In this document: one piece after another, positions 53,257 to 61,962 of the stretch
How positions within the stretch are numbered: the first letter of the stretch is position 1
How the letters are laid out: every line of letters starts with the position of its first letter
DNA from: Halosolutus halophilus
GTDB taxonomy: Archaea; Halobacteriota; Halobacteria; Halobacteriales; Natrialbaceae
Assembly (NCBI RefSeq): GCF_022869805.1
Contig: NZ_CP094974.1
Coordinates: 1,178,001-1,242,000, forward strand
Length of the DNA: 64,000 nucleotides
Reading direction: 5' to 3'
The notes under the pieces: model-generated
What the model was told of the DNA's origin: nothing
The model's input: only the letters and a program-made list of their open reading frames with translations
Database searches by the model: none
Translations under genes and position numbers: made by a program

Positions 53257-54018
53257 TTACAGCAGGAGAACGAGCGCGATTCCGAGGCTCGCACTGCCGA
53301 GGAGTATCGCACCGATAGCCAGCGCTATCGTCCTCGCGCCGGCCGCCCTCGTCACGCCGACGTAGACGACCTGTTCGGCTATCGTCAGCAGTACGAGTCC
53401 GAGCCGGGTGACGTCGGACGGAATCGACGGCTGGACCGTCTCGATCACGAGCACGATACCGGCGACAACGGCGCCGATCGCGAACGCCGATCGAAGCCGG
53501 AACGGTGTCTCGAGTTCGCCCGCCGGCCGCTCGTGTCGTTCGATTCGGATCCACAGCAACCCGGTGACCGCACCCCCAACGCCGGCCATGGCGACGAACG
53601 GCAGTGCGACCGAGCGGGCGAGCGACGGGCTGACGATCCCGACGACGAGTAGATTCCGGGGAAACAGCATCGTCACCGCAATCGCGGCGGCGAACGCGTA
53701 GATTCGGGAGAACGCCGGATACCGCCGCACCTGCTCCGTGAGCGACGTGATCGTCAACCCCGGTGATACGCACCCGCCGACGGCCGCGGTGACCCCGATC
53801 GCGGTCGTCGGATCGACGACTCTCGAGAGGAGGTAGCCGAAAAAACTCAGGCCGGCGACGAACACGACGACCGACCAGACGCGCTGGGGGTTCACCCCGA
53901 ACAGCGCGTCGAGGTTCTCGTTCGGGAGTACCAGGAGGACGACGATGAGTGCGAGGAATGTAATCGCTGCGTCCAGATCGTCGCGGTCGATCCGTTCCGC
54001 CAACTCGTTACGCATCAT
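53257..54018 (-). CDS. DUF4010 (MgtC C-terminal-like) membrane protein
   Basis: A 253-residue protein with about seven hydrophobic segments. The opening DDLDAAITFLALIVVLLVLP and NPQRVWSVVVFVAGLSFFGY followed by AVGGCVSPGLTITSLTEQVR match the DUF4010 domain usually fused behind MgtC; the MgtC part is absent. Function unknown; an ion- or lipid-linked membrane role is possible. It overlaps the 3' end of the rifampicin-phosphotransferase-like gene and is cotranscribed with it. Starts at 54018 and 54015 are equivalent. Confidence 0.8.
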   Translation of the reverse strand: MMRNELAERIDRDDLDAAITFLALIVVLLVLPNENLDALFGVNPQRVWSVVVFVAGLSFFGYLLSRVVDPTTAIGVTAAVGGCVSPGLTITSLTEQVRRYPAFSRIYAFAAAIAVTMLFPRNLLVVGIVSPSLARSVALPFVAMAGVGGAVTGLLWIRIERHERPAGELETPFRLRSAFAIGAVVAGIVLVIETVQPSIPSDVTRLGLVLLTIAEQVVYVGVTRAAGARTIALAIGAILLGSASLGIALVLLL

Positions 54019-56782
54019 CGTCGGTATCGCGGGGAGGCCCCTCCGGATCGTCTTCGGCGGCCGATTCCGAGGATCGGTCGAGCCGTTCGACGGTGCCGCG
54101 ACTCCCGTCGATCCGGATCCGCTCCCCCGTTCGGATCTCCGACGTCGCGTCCGAGACCGAAACGACGGCCGGAATCCCGTACTCGCGCGCGACGAGCGCT
54201 CCGTGAGTCATTTGCCCGCCGACCTGCATCACGAGTCCGGCCGCGTTCAGAAAGAGCGGCGTCCACCCCGGATCCGTCGATGGCGCGACGAGGATCTCGC
54301 CTTTTTCGAGGGATTCCCCGGACGGGTCGCGAATTACGCGGGCGGGTCCTTCCACGACGCCTGACGAGACGGGCGTGCCGGTGAGCGTCCCGTCCGATCG
54401 ATCGCCGTCCTCGACCGCCGTCGGCGCTTCTCCCTCGCTGGTGAGCAGCGGCGGCGCGGTCATCGACGCGGCGCGATCGTGATGCCGCCGGCGAGCGTCG
54501 ACGTCCGCGTCGATCGGCGCGTCGGTTTCGAGCGCGGCGAGCAGTTCGTCCCTGCGGAGGTACCAGACATCGTCGGGACGATCGAGGCGGCCCTCGGCGG
54601 CGAGCGACTCCCCGGCGTCGGAGACTGCCTCGTGGACGGCCGCGAAGAAGTGTGCCACACCCTGCTTGGGGTACTCTCGAAGCTGGATTCCGCCCCGGTA
54701 CGCCCGAATCAGCCGTCGCACCACTGCCTTCCGTACCGGTCCGAGCGCGCCGCGATCGGCGCGCGCTTCGAGTCGGGCGGCCGCGTCCTCGGCGTCGCGT
54801 TCCAATCGACGGAGGTGTTCCCGATGCGCTCCGGGTTCGGTCCCCGCGAGATCGCTCCGGATCGTGCGTATCAGCGTCTCGGGATCGTCGGTCCAGCGCG
54901 ATCGACTGAGGTCGATCTCGCCGCTCGCCCGGTGGCCGAACTCCCCGAGGAAGTCGTTGAGTTCGGTGACGAAGACATCACCGCCCTCCGCGGCCCGGAT
55001 CTCCGCGAGCGACGCCTCTCGTTGGAGCGCAGCGCGGACCTCAGGGTGCTCGCGAGCGACGGCGGCGAGGTCCCCCAGTCGCTGGTTCATCCGCGTGACC
55101 AGTTCCATCTCGAGTCCCTTGCCGATCGCGTCGAGTTCCGCGTCGGCATCGGGAAACAGGCGTCCGAGCGCCTTCCGGGCGAGAACGCTCGCTACCAGGA
55201 GGGGACCGATGCGGGGCAACAGTCCGCCGAGAACCGCCGCGAGGTCGAATTCGTCGACGGCGACTCGGACGCGATCGGTGAGCGTCTCCGGTTCGCGAAC
55301 TCGGGAGGCGAGTTCCTCGCCCCAGGCCTCGATCTGGGCTTGCTCACGCTCGGGATCGGGCGAACCCGTGAGGAACGTCCGGAGGAATCGACCGATCGCT
55401 TTTGGGAGTACGGGAACGAGCTTCGGTGCCCTGCGGCGAACGATCCGGCCCACGGCACGGACGTCTGCGAACAGTCTGCGATCGGGGAACGCGTCGCGAC
55501 GCCGAACGAGCAACTCTTCGAGCGCGTCCGACGCCGGTTCGTTCGCCGCCGCGAGCACGGTCGGAATCAGCCGTCGGAGCGGCCCGATTCGGAGAAGCGG
55601 CGTCAGATCGACGTACACCCGGTGGCCGGCCTCGACCGCCCACGGCGCCCCGGCGTCCTGCGATCGGATTCGCGTCGCCGTCCGCTCGAGGAAACCTCGC
55701 CACCAGTCCACGACGAGCGGCGGCAGCGCCTCCGGCATCGCCTGCTGGTGTCCGAAACTGAAGTAGACGCGGAGACGATCGTCGCCGGGAGCGGGGGACG
55801 GCAGCGGGAACAACGACGTGATCGGCCGAGATTGGAGAACGATACAGTCACCGTCGACCAGCGCCCACTCGATATCCTGCGGGGTACCGAATAGCTCTTC
55901 GACGCGCTCGCCGAGTTCGACGAGTTCGCGCAGTTGTGCGTCCGATAGCACGCGCGATTCTCGTTGCGTCGACGCCACCGCCACTCGTTCCGGTCCGTTT
56001 TCGTCGGTCCTCGCACGAAGGGCGTGGCTCTTATCCCCGATTTCGTACTCGAGTATCTCTTCGGTCCGTCGATCGACGCGGGCGTTGTCGGGCGAAATCT
56101 CTCCTGCGACGACCGTATCACCGAGACCGTAGTTGGCGTCTACCGACGCGACGTAGCGGTTTCCCGTCACGGGATCGGCGGTGAAGAGGACGCCGGCCGC
56201 GTCCGGATCGACCATCGCCTGGACGACCACCGCCATCGCGACGTCTGCGTGCGAAACGTCGTTCCGCAACCGGTAGGAGACGGCTCGCTCCGTAAACAGG
56301 CTCGCCAGACAGTCACGGATCCGATCGAGAACGGCTTCTCGCCCGCTTATTCCGAGGAACGTCTCGTGTTGACCCGCGAACGAAGCCGTCGGCAAATCTT
56401 CGGCCGTCGCGCTCGATCGCACGGCCACGGCGTTCGCATCGAGCGCGTCCAGGCGCGCTTCGATCGCCCGCCGAATCGGATCGGGGACGTCTGCGTTCCG
56501 AATCCGCTCTCTGATCGCGGCGCTTCGCTCACCGATCCGATCGACGTCCGACGGATCGAGATGGTCTACTGATTCGATCGCCCGTCGCGTTTCGGCGTCG
56601 GCGAGGAGCGTCCGATAGGCGGCCGTCGTCACGCAGAACCCGGGCGGGACGGCGAAGTTCGCGTCGACGAGCCGCGCGAGAGTCGCCCCTTTCCCGCCGG
56701 TGACGGTGGCGTCCGTCGCCTCACCGTCCTCGAACGAGACGGCGTACGTCGCGCTCTCCGAACCGACCCGACTATCCCTCAT
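54008..56782 (-). CDS. PEP/pyruvate-binding and PEP-utilising phosphotransferase, rifampicin-phosphotransferase-like
   Basis: A 924-residue protein. The N-terminal PPDK/PEP-synthase ATP-binding domain (about 1-330) has VTGGKGATLARLVDANFAVP, AVAVRSSATAEDLPTASFAG, VVQAMVDPDAAGVLFTADPV and IEWALVDGDCIVLQSRPI. A long helical middle follows. The C-terminal swivelling domain contains GGQMTHGALVAREYGIPAVV with the catalytic His. This order (ATP-grasp, variable domain, His domain) is that of RPH and similar small-molecule phosphotransferases; there is no PEP-synthase TIM barrel. The phosphorylated substrate is unknown. Operon with the DUF4010 gene; divergent from an HTH_10 regulator. Confidence 0.87.
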   Translation of the reverse strand: MRDSRVGSESATYAVSFEDGEATDATVTGGKGATLARLVDANFAVPPGFCVTTAAYRTLLADAETRRAIESVDHLDPSDVDRIGERSAAIRERIRNADVPDPIRRAIEARLDALDANAVAVRSSATAEDLPTASFAGQHETFLGISGREAVLDRIRDCLASLFTERAVSYRLRNDVSHADVAMAVVVQAMVDPDAAGVLFTADPVTGNRYVASVDANYGLGDTVVAGEISPDNARVDRRTEEILEYEIGDKSHALRARTDENGPERVAVASTQRESRVLSDAQLRELVELGERVEELFGTPQDIEWALVDGDCIVLQSRPITSLFPLPSPAPGDDRLRVYFSFGHQQAMPEALPPLVVDWWRGFLERTATRIRSQDAGAPWAVEAGHRVYVDLTPLLRIGPLRRLIPTVLAAANEPASDALEELLVRRRDAFPDRRLFADVRAVGRIVRRRAPKLVPVLPKAIGRFLRTFLTGSPDPEREQAQIEAWGEELASRVREPETLTDRVRVAVDEFDLAAVLGGLLPRIGPLLVASVLARKALGRLFPDADAELDAIGKGLEMELVTRMNQRLGDLAAVAREHPEVRAALQREASLAEIRAAEGGDVFVTELNDFLGEFGHRASGEIDLSRSRWTDDPETLIRTIRSDLAGTEPGAHREHLRRLERDAEDAAARLEARADRGALGPVRKAVVRRLIRAYRGGIQLREYPKQGVAHFFAAVHEAVSDAGESLAAEGRLDRPDDVWYLRRDELLAALETDAPIDADVDARRRHHDRAASMTAPPLLTSEGEAPTAVEDGDRSDGTLTGTPVSSGVVEGPARVIRDPSGESLEKGEILVAPSTDPGWTPLFLNAAGLVMQVGGQMTHGALVAREYGIPAVVSVSDATSEIRTGERIRIDGSRGTVERLDRSSESAAEDDPEGPPRDTDDDA

Positions 56783-56913
56783 GGTCACCGTCCGTTCCGC
56801 GGTTTTTCTCACCGGCGGCACCCCTCGAGACCGCGGTAGCTGCCGATTCGCTGATGATCATGCGAGTATATAGGATGAGGACAAAATAAGATTCTCTGGC
56901 GACCATAGTCGCG

Positions 56914-56925
56914 ATATTTAAATAA
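56914..56925 (+). promoter_or_regulatory. promoter (TATA) of the HTH_10 gene
   Basis: ATATTTAAATAA is centred about 28 bp upstream of the ATG at 56947, a strong archaeal TATA box for a leaderless transcript. Confidence 0.6.
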
Positions 56926-56946
56926 GACCGCGGTATCGAGTGACGC

Positions 56947-57618
56947 ATGAAGTACGTACGAGTAACCGGAAAACCGGATCCGGAACGAGCGCCCGAGTTC
57001 TTCCGGGTGTTGGCGGGATCCTCGTACGTGACCGAAGCCCGACTGTTCGACCTGAACGTGTCGCCGGGCGGGAAGCCGACGGGCCTCTTCGAAGTGGACG
57101 GAGACGAAGATCGGGTCCGTACCGAACTGAACGGGTCGAACGGCGTCCGGTCGGTCGAGACGGCACCCGTGACGGACGGGACGTTCAATCTCCTCGTCAC
57201 GCTCGATCCGTCGACGGTGGCGCTGCTTCGGGACGCGTTCGGGGCGATCACGCAGGAGGGAATGGTCGTTGCGAAACCCGTCGTCTACCGCGACGAACGG
57301 GTTCACTCCCGTATCGTCGGCAGTTCGTCCGCCCTGCAGGCGGCGATCGGCAAGTTCCCGTCGGATATCGAACTGGAGATCGACACGATCGGCGAATTCG
57401 ATCGCCGTCGTGACTCGCCGCTCTCGATGCTGAGCGATCGCCAGCGGGAAGCGGTGGTCACGGCGTTCTCGCTCGGATACTACGACCATCCACGGGAGGC
57501 CACGCACGAGGACCTGGCCGATCGGATGGGGTGTGCGCCGAATACGGTATCGGATCACCTGCAGAAAGCCGAGAAGAAGATCGTTACCGCACTGCTCGAG
57601 TCGAGATCGGCGCGATAG
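56947..57618 (+). CDS. HTH_10 (bacterio-opsin activator type) regulator
   Basis: A 223-residue protein: MKYVRVTGKPDPERAPEFFR starts an ACT-like sensor half. The HTH_10 domain (about 158-218) reads LSDRQREAVVTAFSLGYYD and MGCAPNTVSDHLQKAEKKI. Divergent from the phosphotransferase/DUF4010 operon, which it probably controls. It separates that operon from cbiA. Confidence 0.88.
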   Translation: MKYVRVTGKPDPERAPEFFRVLAGSSYVTEARLFDLNVSPGGKPTGLFEVDGDEDRVRTELNGSNGVRSVETAPVTDGTFNLLVTLDPSTVALLRDAFGAITQEGMVVAKPVVYRDERVHSRIVGSSSALQAAIGKFPSDIELEIDTIGEFDRRRDSPLSMLSDRQREAVVTAFSLGYYDHPREATHEDLADRMGCAPNTVSDHLQKAEKKIVTALLESRSAR

Positions 57619-57929
57619 GGAGGCCGTGGCCCCGGTATCGAGTCCGCTGCCGCGGCTGCTCCGAGGGACGGGTTGTTGGCGTCGGCCACTCCGAGACGAT
57701 GGCCGATCAGGTAAGTCGTCGGAACGCGACCGCGATCGGGGGCGAGCGGGACGAACTGCACTACGGGTCGGTCGAGAGCCCGCCCGTCGCGGTCGTGAAC
57801 GTACGACGATCGAACCGGATCGAAGCGGATAGCGTTCTCGGGAGTACCCCGACTGCGGGCCCAGAAATCTTCGAATTCCCGTTTCCTTTCCGCCGGATCG
57901 ATCGCGGCCACCGACGGATTCAAGTTCAC
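57619..57929. other. intergenic stretch, no supported gene
   Basis: Open frames here are basic or Arg-rich and lack haloarchaeal composition. A plus-strand ATG near 57700 opens 79 codons (MADQVSRRNATAIGGERDEL), but nothing further supports it. The next features are the cobalamin motif and the small leader ORF before cbiA. Confidence 0.5.
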
Positions 57930-57944
57930 TTGTCGTAACTCAAA
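57930..57944 (+). promoter_or_regulatory. cobalamin-locus motif, cbiA promoter
   Basis: TTGTCGTAACTCAAA matches TTGTGCTACTCCAAA before cbiT at most positions (GC/CG swapped in the centre) and is followed by TACAAT, as in the cobN element. It lies just upstream of the small ORF that leads into cbiA. Confidence 0.4.
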
Positions 57945-57948
57945 TACA

Positions 57949-58026
57949 ATGATCGTGGATAGCACGGCCAACGCGTTCGAACGAATCACTGCGGGGGTCG
58001 ATCGGGTCCCGGAGCGAGACCGATGA
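57949..58026 (+). CDS. 25-residue leader ORF overlapping cbiA
   Basis: ATG at 57949 opens MIVDSTANAFERITAGVDRV and ends PERDR with TGA overlapping the cbiA ATG (ATGA). The composition is normal for the organism. It may be a coupling leader, a small protein or the stub of a lost gene; no family is recognised. Confidence 0.35.
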   Translation: MIVDSTANAFERITAGVDRVPERDR

Positions 58027-59330
58027 AGGGGTTCGTGCTCGGCGGCGTCAGCTCCGGCGTCGGCAAGACGGTCGCGACGCTGGCGATCGTCCGGACTCTC
58101 GCGGACGCCGGCTACGAGGTCCAGCCCGCGAAGGCGGGCCCGGACTTCATCGACCCGAGCCACCACGAGGAAATCGCGGGACGTCCCTCACGAACGCTCG
58201 ACCTGTGGCTCGAAGGCGAGGACGGCTTGCGGCGCAACTACGCCCGCGGCGAGGGTGATATCTGCGTCGTGGAGGGCGTGATGGGCCTGTACGACGGCGA
58301 CGGCTCGAGCACCGCGATGGTCGCTGAAGCCCTCGGGTTGCCGGTCGTCCTGGTCGTCGACGCCGAGGCGGGCATGGAGAGCGTCGCGGCGACCGCGCTC
58401 GGCTTCCGCGAGTACGCCGACGCGATCGGTCGCGATGTCGAGGTCGGGGGGATCGTCGCCCAGCGCGCCCACGGCGGCCGCCACGAACAGGGGATCCGCG
58501 ACGCCCTGCCCGAGGCCCTCGAGTACTTCGGCCGGATTCCGCCGTCTCCCGACCTCGAGATCCCCGATCGCCACCTCGGGCTGGAGATGGGCGAAGAGGC
58601 GGCGCTGCCGAGGGACGCGTTGCAGGACGCCGCGGAGACGATCGACGCGGAACGACTCGCAGCGGTCGCAACGGAACCGCCCCGGCCGGAAACGCCGGTC
58701 GAAGCCGCCGATGCCGTCGACGCCACTGTTGCCGTCGCCAGCGACGCGGCCTTCTGCTTTCGGTATCCGGCGACGATCGAGCGGTTCCGCGAGCGGGCCG
58801 AACTGGTCACGTTCTCGCCGATCGCGGGGGATCCGGTTCCCCACTGTGACGGCGTCTACCTCCCCGGCGGGTATCCCGAACTGAACGCCGAGGATCTCGA
58901 GTCTGCGGGGACGCTCTCGGAACTCGGCGATCGGGCGAGCGAGGGGCTCCCCGTCCTCGGCGAGTGCGGCGGTCTGATGGCCATGAGCCAGTCGCTGACG
59001 ACCGCAGAGGGTGATCGGAGCGAGATGGCCGGCATCCTGCCGGCCGACGTGACGATGCACGATCGCTACCGGGCGCTCGATCACGTCGAACTCGAGGCGA
59101 TCGAGGGAACGCTGACCGCTCGCGCCGGGGAATCGATCCGCGGCCACGAGTTCCACTACTCGAGTGCGAACGTGGGTCGCGACGCCCGGTTCGCGTTCGA
59201 GACGGTGCGCGGCGACGGCATCGACGGCGACCGCGACGGCCTGACCGAGTACGAGTCGCTCGGCACCTACGTGCACGTTCACGCGGAGAGCGGGGGGTTC
59301 GATCGATTCCTCGAGTCGATCGAACGCTGA
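58023..59330 (+). CDS. cbiA: cobyrinic acid a,c-diamide synthase
   Basis: A 435-residue enzyme. The N-terminal P-loop dethiobiotin-synthetase-like domain has LGGVSSGVGKTVATLAIVRT, AKAGPDFIDPSHH and VEGVMGLYDG. The C-terminal class I glutamine amidotransferase has YLPGGYPELNAEDL, the nucleophile Cys in VLGECGGLMAMSQ, and HEFHYSSA with the catalytic His. It amidates the a and c side chains of cobyrinate with glutamine and ATP. Preceded by a small ORF through an ATGA overlap. Confidence 0.94.
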   Translation: MKGFVLGGVSSGVGKTVATLAIVRTLADAGYEVQPAKAGPDFIDPSHHEEIAGRPSRTLDLWLEGEDGLRRNYARGEGDICVVEGVMGLYDGDGSSTAMVAEALGLPVVLVVDAEAGMESVAATALGFREYADAIGRDVEVGGIVAQRAHGGRHEQGIRDALPEALEYFGRIPPSPDLEIPDRHLGLEMGEEAALPRDALQDAAETIDAERLAAVATEPPRPETPVEAADAVDATVAVASDAAFCFRYPATIERFRERAELVTFSPIAGDPVPHCDGVYLPGGYPELNAEDLESAGTLSELGDRASEGLPVLGECGGLMAMSQSLTTAEGDRSEMAGILPADVTMHDRYRALDHVELEAIEGTLTARAGESIRGHEFHYSSANVGRDARFAFETVRGDGIDGDRDGLTEYESLGTYVHVHAESGGFDRFLESIER

Positions 59331-59537
59331 CCCCGTTTTCCACTGCCGTCACGCTCGAACCGTCACGACCGAATCCGCGTGACCGGTGGTAGCACGGGTT
59401 CGAGCCCGGTCTCGGCGCGCTGTTCTCTGCCTTCGGACCGTTCGTCGATCGTTGTCGAGCGACTCGTCGTCCGCGTCGCACAGGAGGTGCCCCTGCAGTC
59501 GATCGACCCGTGGATCGAGACGAGTCGTTCCGCAACG

Positions 59538-59583
59538 TGGACGTTCGATCGCCCCTGAACTGGACGTTCGATCGGCCCCGAAC
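59538..59583. repeat. two 23-bp tandem units upstream of cbiT
   Basis: Two adjacent 23-bp units (both containing TGGACGTTCGATCG and ending CCCYGAAC) differ at two positions. They lie just upstream of the two TTGTGCTA elements in the 348-bp gap between cbiA and cbiT; nothing else is supported in that gap. Confidence 0.6.
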
Positions 59584-59591
59584 AATACGAT

Positions 59592-59640
59592 TTGTGCTAT
59601 CCCAATTTGAGATGGGCAACTGGGATTGTGCTACTCCAAA
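59592..59640 (+). promoter_or_regulatory. double cobalamin-locus motif before the cbiT operon
   Basis: TTGTGCTATCCCAAT (59592-59606) and TTGTGCTACTCCAAA (59626-59640) are direct repeats 34 bp apart, 53-87 bp upstream of the cbiT start. ATCCCA and TGGGAT between them can also form a hairpin. Related sites occur before cobN/chelatase and cbiA. Confidence 0.6.
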
Positions 59641-59678
59641 CAAAATTGTTTTAGGCCCGGGCTCTGTTCCAACGAGTG

Positions 59679-60317
59679 ATGCCACCCATCGCGCTTCCAC
59701 ACGACGCGAAGGCCGGGCCGACCAAGCCGGAGGTCCGCGCCGTCGTCCAGTCGAAACTCGCTCTCGACTCGGACGATCACTTCGCGGAGGTCGGTTCCTG
59801 TACGGGGGCCGTCACGATCGAAGCCGCACGACGAGCGGAGCGGGTGACCGCTCTCGAACGAAAAGCCGAGCGCCTCGAGACGACCGAGCAGAACCTCGCG
59901 GCGAACGCGGAGTCGGTGCGGGCCGACGTCGAGTTTCGCAACGCGGAAGCGCCCGAGGGACTGCCCGACGACGCCGACGCGCTCTTTCTCGGCGGGAGCC
60001 GCAACTTCGAGGCCGTGCTCGACCACGCCGTCGAGACGGAAATCGATCGGGTAGTCATGAACGTCTCGCGTCTGGAAGTCGCTGGTAAGGCGACGGCGGC
60101 GTTTCGCGAGCGCGATCTGCTCGAGGAGGTCGTCCAGTTCCAGGTGAGCCACGGCTACGAACTCGCCGGGGCGACGAGTTTCGACGCGGACAACCCGGTC
60201 TACATGCTGATCGGGAGCGCGACGCCCAATGACGATGCTGCCGATGCGGACGACGACGACGAAAGAGTCGCCGTCGACGGAAGCGGCCGCTCGCAGACGG
60301 AGGGTCCCGATCGATGA
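59679..60317 (+). CDS. cbiT: cobalt-precorrin-6B C15-methyltransferase (decarboxylating)
   Basis: A 212-residue CbiT: opening LPHDAKAGPTKPEVRAVVQS (the P-T-K-x-E-V-R signature), then VGSCTGAVTIEAAR (motif I with Cys/Thr) and ALFLGGSRNF. It methylates C15 and removes the C12 acetate carboxyl. A GTG directly before the ATG is an alternative start. The acidic tail of about 30 residues is unusual but typical for halophiles. First gene of a tightly overlapping operon. Confidence 0.9.
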   Translation: MPPIALPHDAKAGPTKPEVRAVVQSKLALDSDDHFAEVGSCTGAVTIEAARRAERVTALERKAERLETTEQNLAANAESVRADVEFRNAEAPEGLPDDADALFLGGSRNFEAVLDHAVETEIDRVVMNVSRLEVAGKATAAFRERDLLEEVVQFQVSHGYELAGATSFDADNPVYMLIGSATPNDDAADADDDDERVAVDGSGRSQTEGPDR

Positions 60318-61066
60318 CGCTCTACGGCGTCGGACTCGGCCCTGGCGAGGCCGACCTCGTCACCGTCCGGGGGAAACGGATCCTCGAGGGCGCGGACGTG
60401 GTCTACTCGCCCGGTCGCCTCTCGCGGACCGTCGCGCTGAACCACGTCGACGAGTCGACGATCGGGGACCTGGACTTCCCGATGACGAACGACGAGGAGA
60501 CGTTGCGAACGGCGTGGAAGGAAGCCGCGGCGGAGATCGCTCCGAACGCACGCGACGGCGACGTCGCCTTCGTCACGCTCGGCGATCCGAACGTCTACTC
60601 GACCTTTGGACACCTGCGCCGGACGATCGACGCGTTCCACCCCGGCGTGGACCTCGAGACCGTTCCCGGCGTGAGCGCGGTGACGGCCTTCGCGACCGCG
60701 CTGGGCGTCGAGATCGAGGCCGGCGCGGGCCTCTCCCTGCGCGAGGCCGCGAGCGGAGCGAGTCCGACCGGTCCCGATCGGATGATCCTGTTCAAGGTCA
60801 CCGACGCGCCGGCGACCCACGAGGGCCTCGTCGAGGCCGGCTACGAGGTGACTTACGGCCGACGACTGTTCATGGAACAGGGCGAGACGATCGTCACGGA
60901 CGATCCGGAGACGATCGACGAACGGGACTACTACACGCTGGCCTACGCCGAGAAGGAGGCCCTCGAGGTCGAGCGGGCGACGGCTGCCTTCCGGACCGAC
61001 GACGAGAGTGGGTCGGAGGAGGCGACGACAGACGGTGAGCCCGTCACGGACGGAGGACGACGATGA
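60314..61066 (+). CDS. cbiL: cobalt-precorrin-2 C20-methyltransferase
   Basis: A 250-residue tetrapyrrole methylase: LYGVGLGPGEADLVTVRGKR, VAFVTLGDPNVYSTFGHLRR and ETVPGVSAVTAFATALGVE are the CbiL/CobI hallmarks. Overlaps cbiT and cbiF by ATGA at both ends. Confidence 0.92.
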   Translation: MTLYGVGLGPGEADLVTVRGKRILEGADVVYSPGRLSRTVALNHVDESTIGDLDFPMTNDEETLRTAWKEAAAEIAPNARDGDVAFVTLGDPNVYSTFGHLRRTIDAFHPGVDLETVPGVSAVTAFATALGVEIEAGAGLSLREAASGASPTGPDRMILFKVTDAPATHEGLVEAGYEVTYGRRLFMEQGETIVTDDPETIDERDYYTLAYAEKEALEVERATAAFRTDDESGSEEATTDGEPVTDGGRR

Positions 61067-61962
61067 CGGACGACGCGTCGTCGGACCCGCAGGACGCGAT
61101 CGACTCGCAGGGCGACCGCCGCCGCGAGCAACTGGACGATCGGATCTTCGAGCACAGCGCCGGCGACGAACGGGAGGGGATCCCCTTCGTCGGTGCCGGA
61201 CCCGGCAACCCGCGGTTGCTGACCGTCGCGGGCAAGGAACTGCTCGAGACGGCCGATCTGGTCGTCCACGCTGGATCGCTGGTCAACAGCGAACTCCTTG
61301 ACGAGTACTGTTCCCACGCCGAACCGGTGAACTCCGTGGGGAAGGACCTCGAGGAACTGATCCCGCTGATGCGGGACGCCTACGAGAACAGCCGGAACGT
61401 CGTCCGGCTACACAGCGGCGATCCCGCCATCTACGGAGCCGCGCTCGAGCAGATGGACGCGCTGGAACACGAGGGCGTGCCGACGTACTTCGTGCCGGGC
61501 GTCACGTCTGCGTTCGCGGCCAGCGCGACGCTTCGGACCCAGCTGACGCTCAACGAGGTTTCGAACCACGTCGCGTTCACCCGGCCGCAGGGCAAGACCC
61601 TGACCGAGGAGGAGGACCACATCTCCGACTTCGTCGAGATGGGCGACGTGACGACCTGCATCTACCTGGGGACCCACGCGGTTCGCGATACGATGGATCG
61701 GCTGCTCGCGGACGACCACGATCCCGAGACGCCGGTCGCGGTGATCTACCACGCCTCCTGGCCGGACGAGGACGTGATCGTCGGTTCGATCGGCGATATC
61801 GCGGACAGGGTAGAGGAAGCGGGCTACCGCGCCTCGGCGCTGGTCGTCATCGGCGACGCCGTGACCGGCGCGGGCTACGAGCGATCGTTCCTCTACGGCG
61901 ACTGGGCCAATCGCAGTCCGTCGTCGGAGAACACGAGCGAACCGGAGGCAGGTGATGACTGA
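61063..61962 (+). CDS. cbiF: cobalt-precorrin-4 C11-methyltransferase
   Basis: A 299-residue methylase: IPFVGAGPGNPRLLTVAGKE, LVVHAGSLVNSELLDEY, VVRLHSGDPAIYGAALEQMD and TYFVPGVTSAFAASATL are CbiF/CobM-specific. A 40-residue acidic N-terminal extension precedes the domain. Overlaps cbiL by ATGA and the small ORF by 8 bp. Confidence 0.93.
   Translation: MTDDASSDPQDAIDSQGDRRREQLDDRIFEHSAGDEREGIPFVGAGPGNPRLLTVAGKELLETADLVVHAGSLVNSELLDEYCSHAEPVNSVGKDLEELIPLMRDAYENSRNVVRLHSGDPAIYGAALEQMDALEHEGVPTYFVPGVTSAFAASATLRTQLTLNEVSNHVAFTRPQGKTLTEEEDHISDFVEMGDVTTCIYLGTHAVRDTMDRLLADDHDPETPVAVIYHASWPDEDVIVGSIGDIADRVEEAGYRASALVVIGDAVTGAGYERSFLYGDWANRSPSSENTSEPEAGDD

Noticed and set aside
57701-57938. 79-codon plus-strand frame before cbiA
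   Set aside because: Basic composition, no similarity, and it crosses the putative cobalamin motif.
59331-59678. Cobalamin riboswitch before cbiT
   Set aside because: I see no B12-box-like conserved core or multi-stem fold; short repeated elements and one weak hairpin explain the region better.
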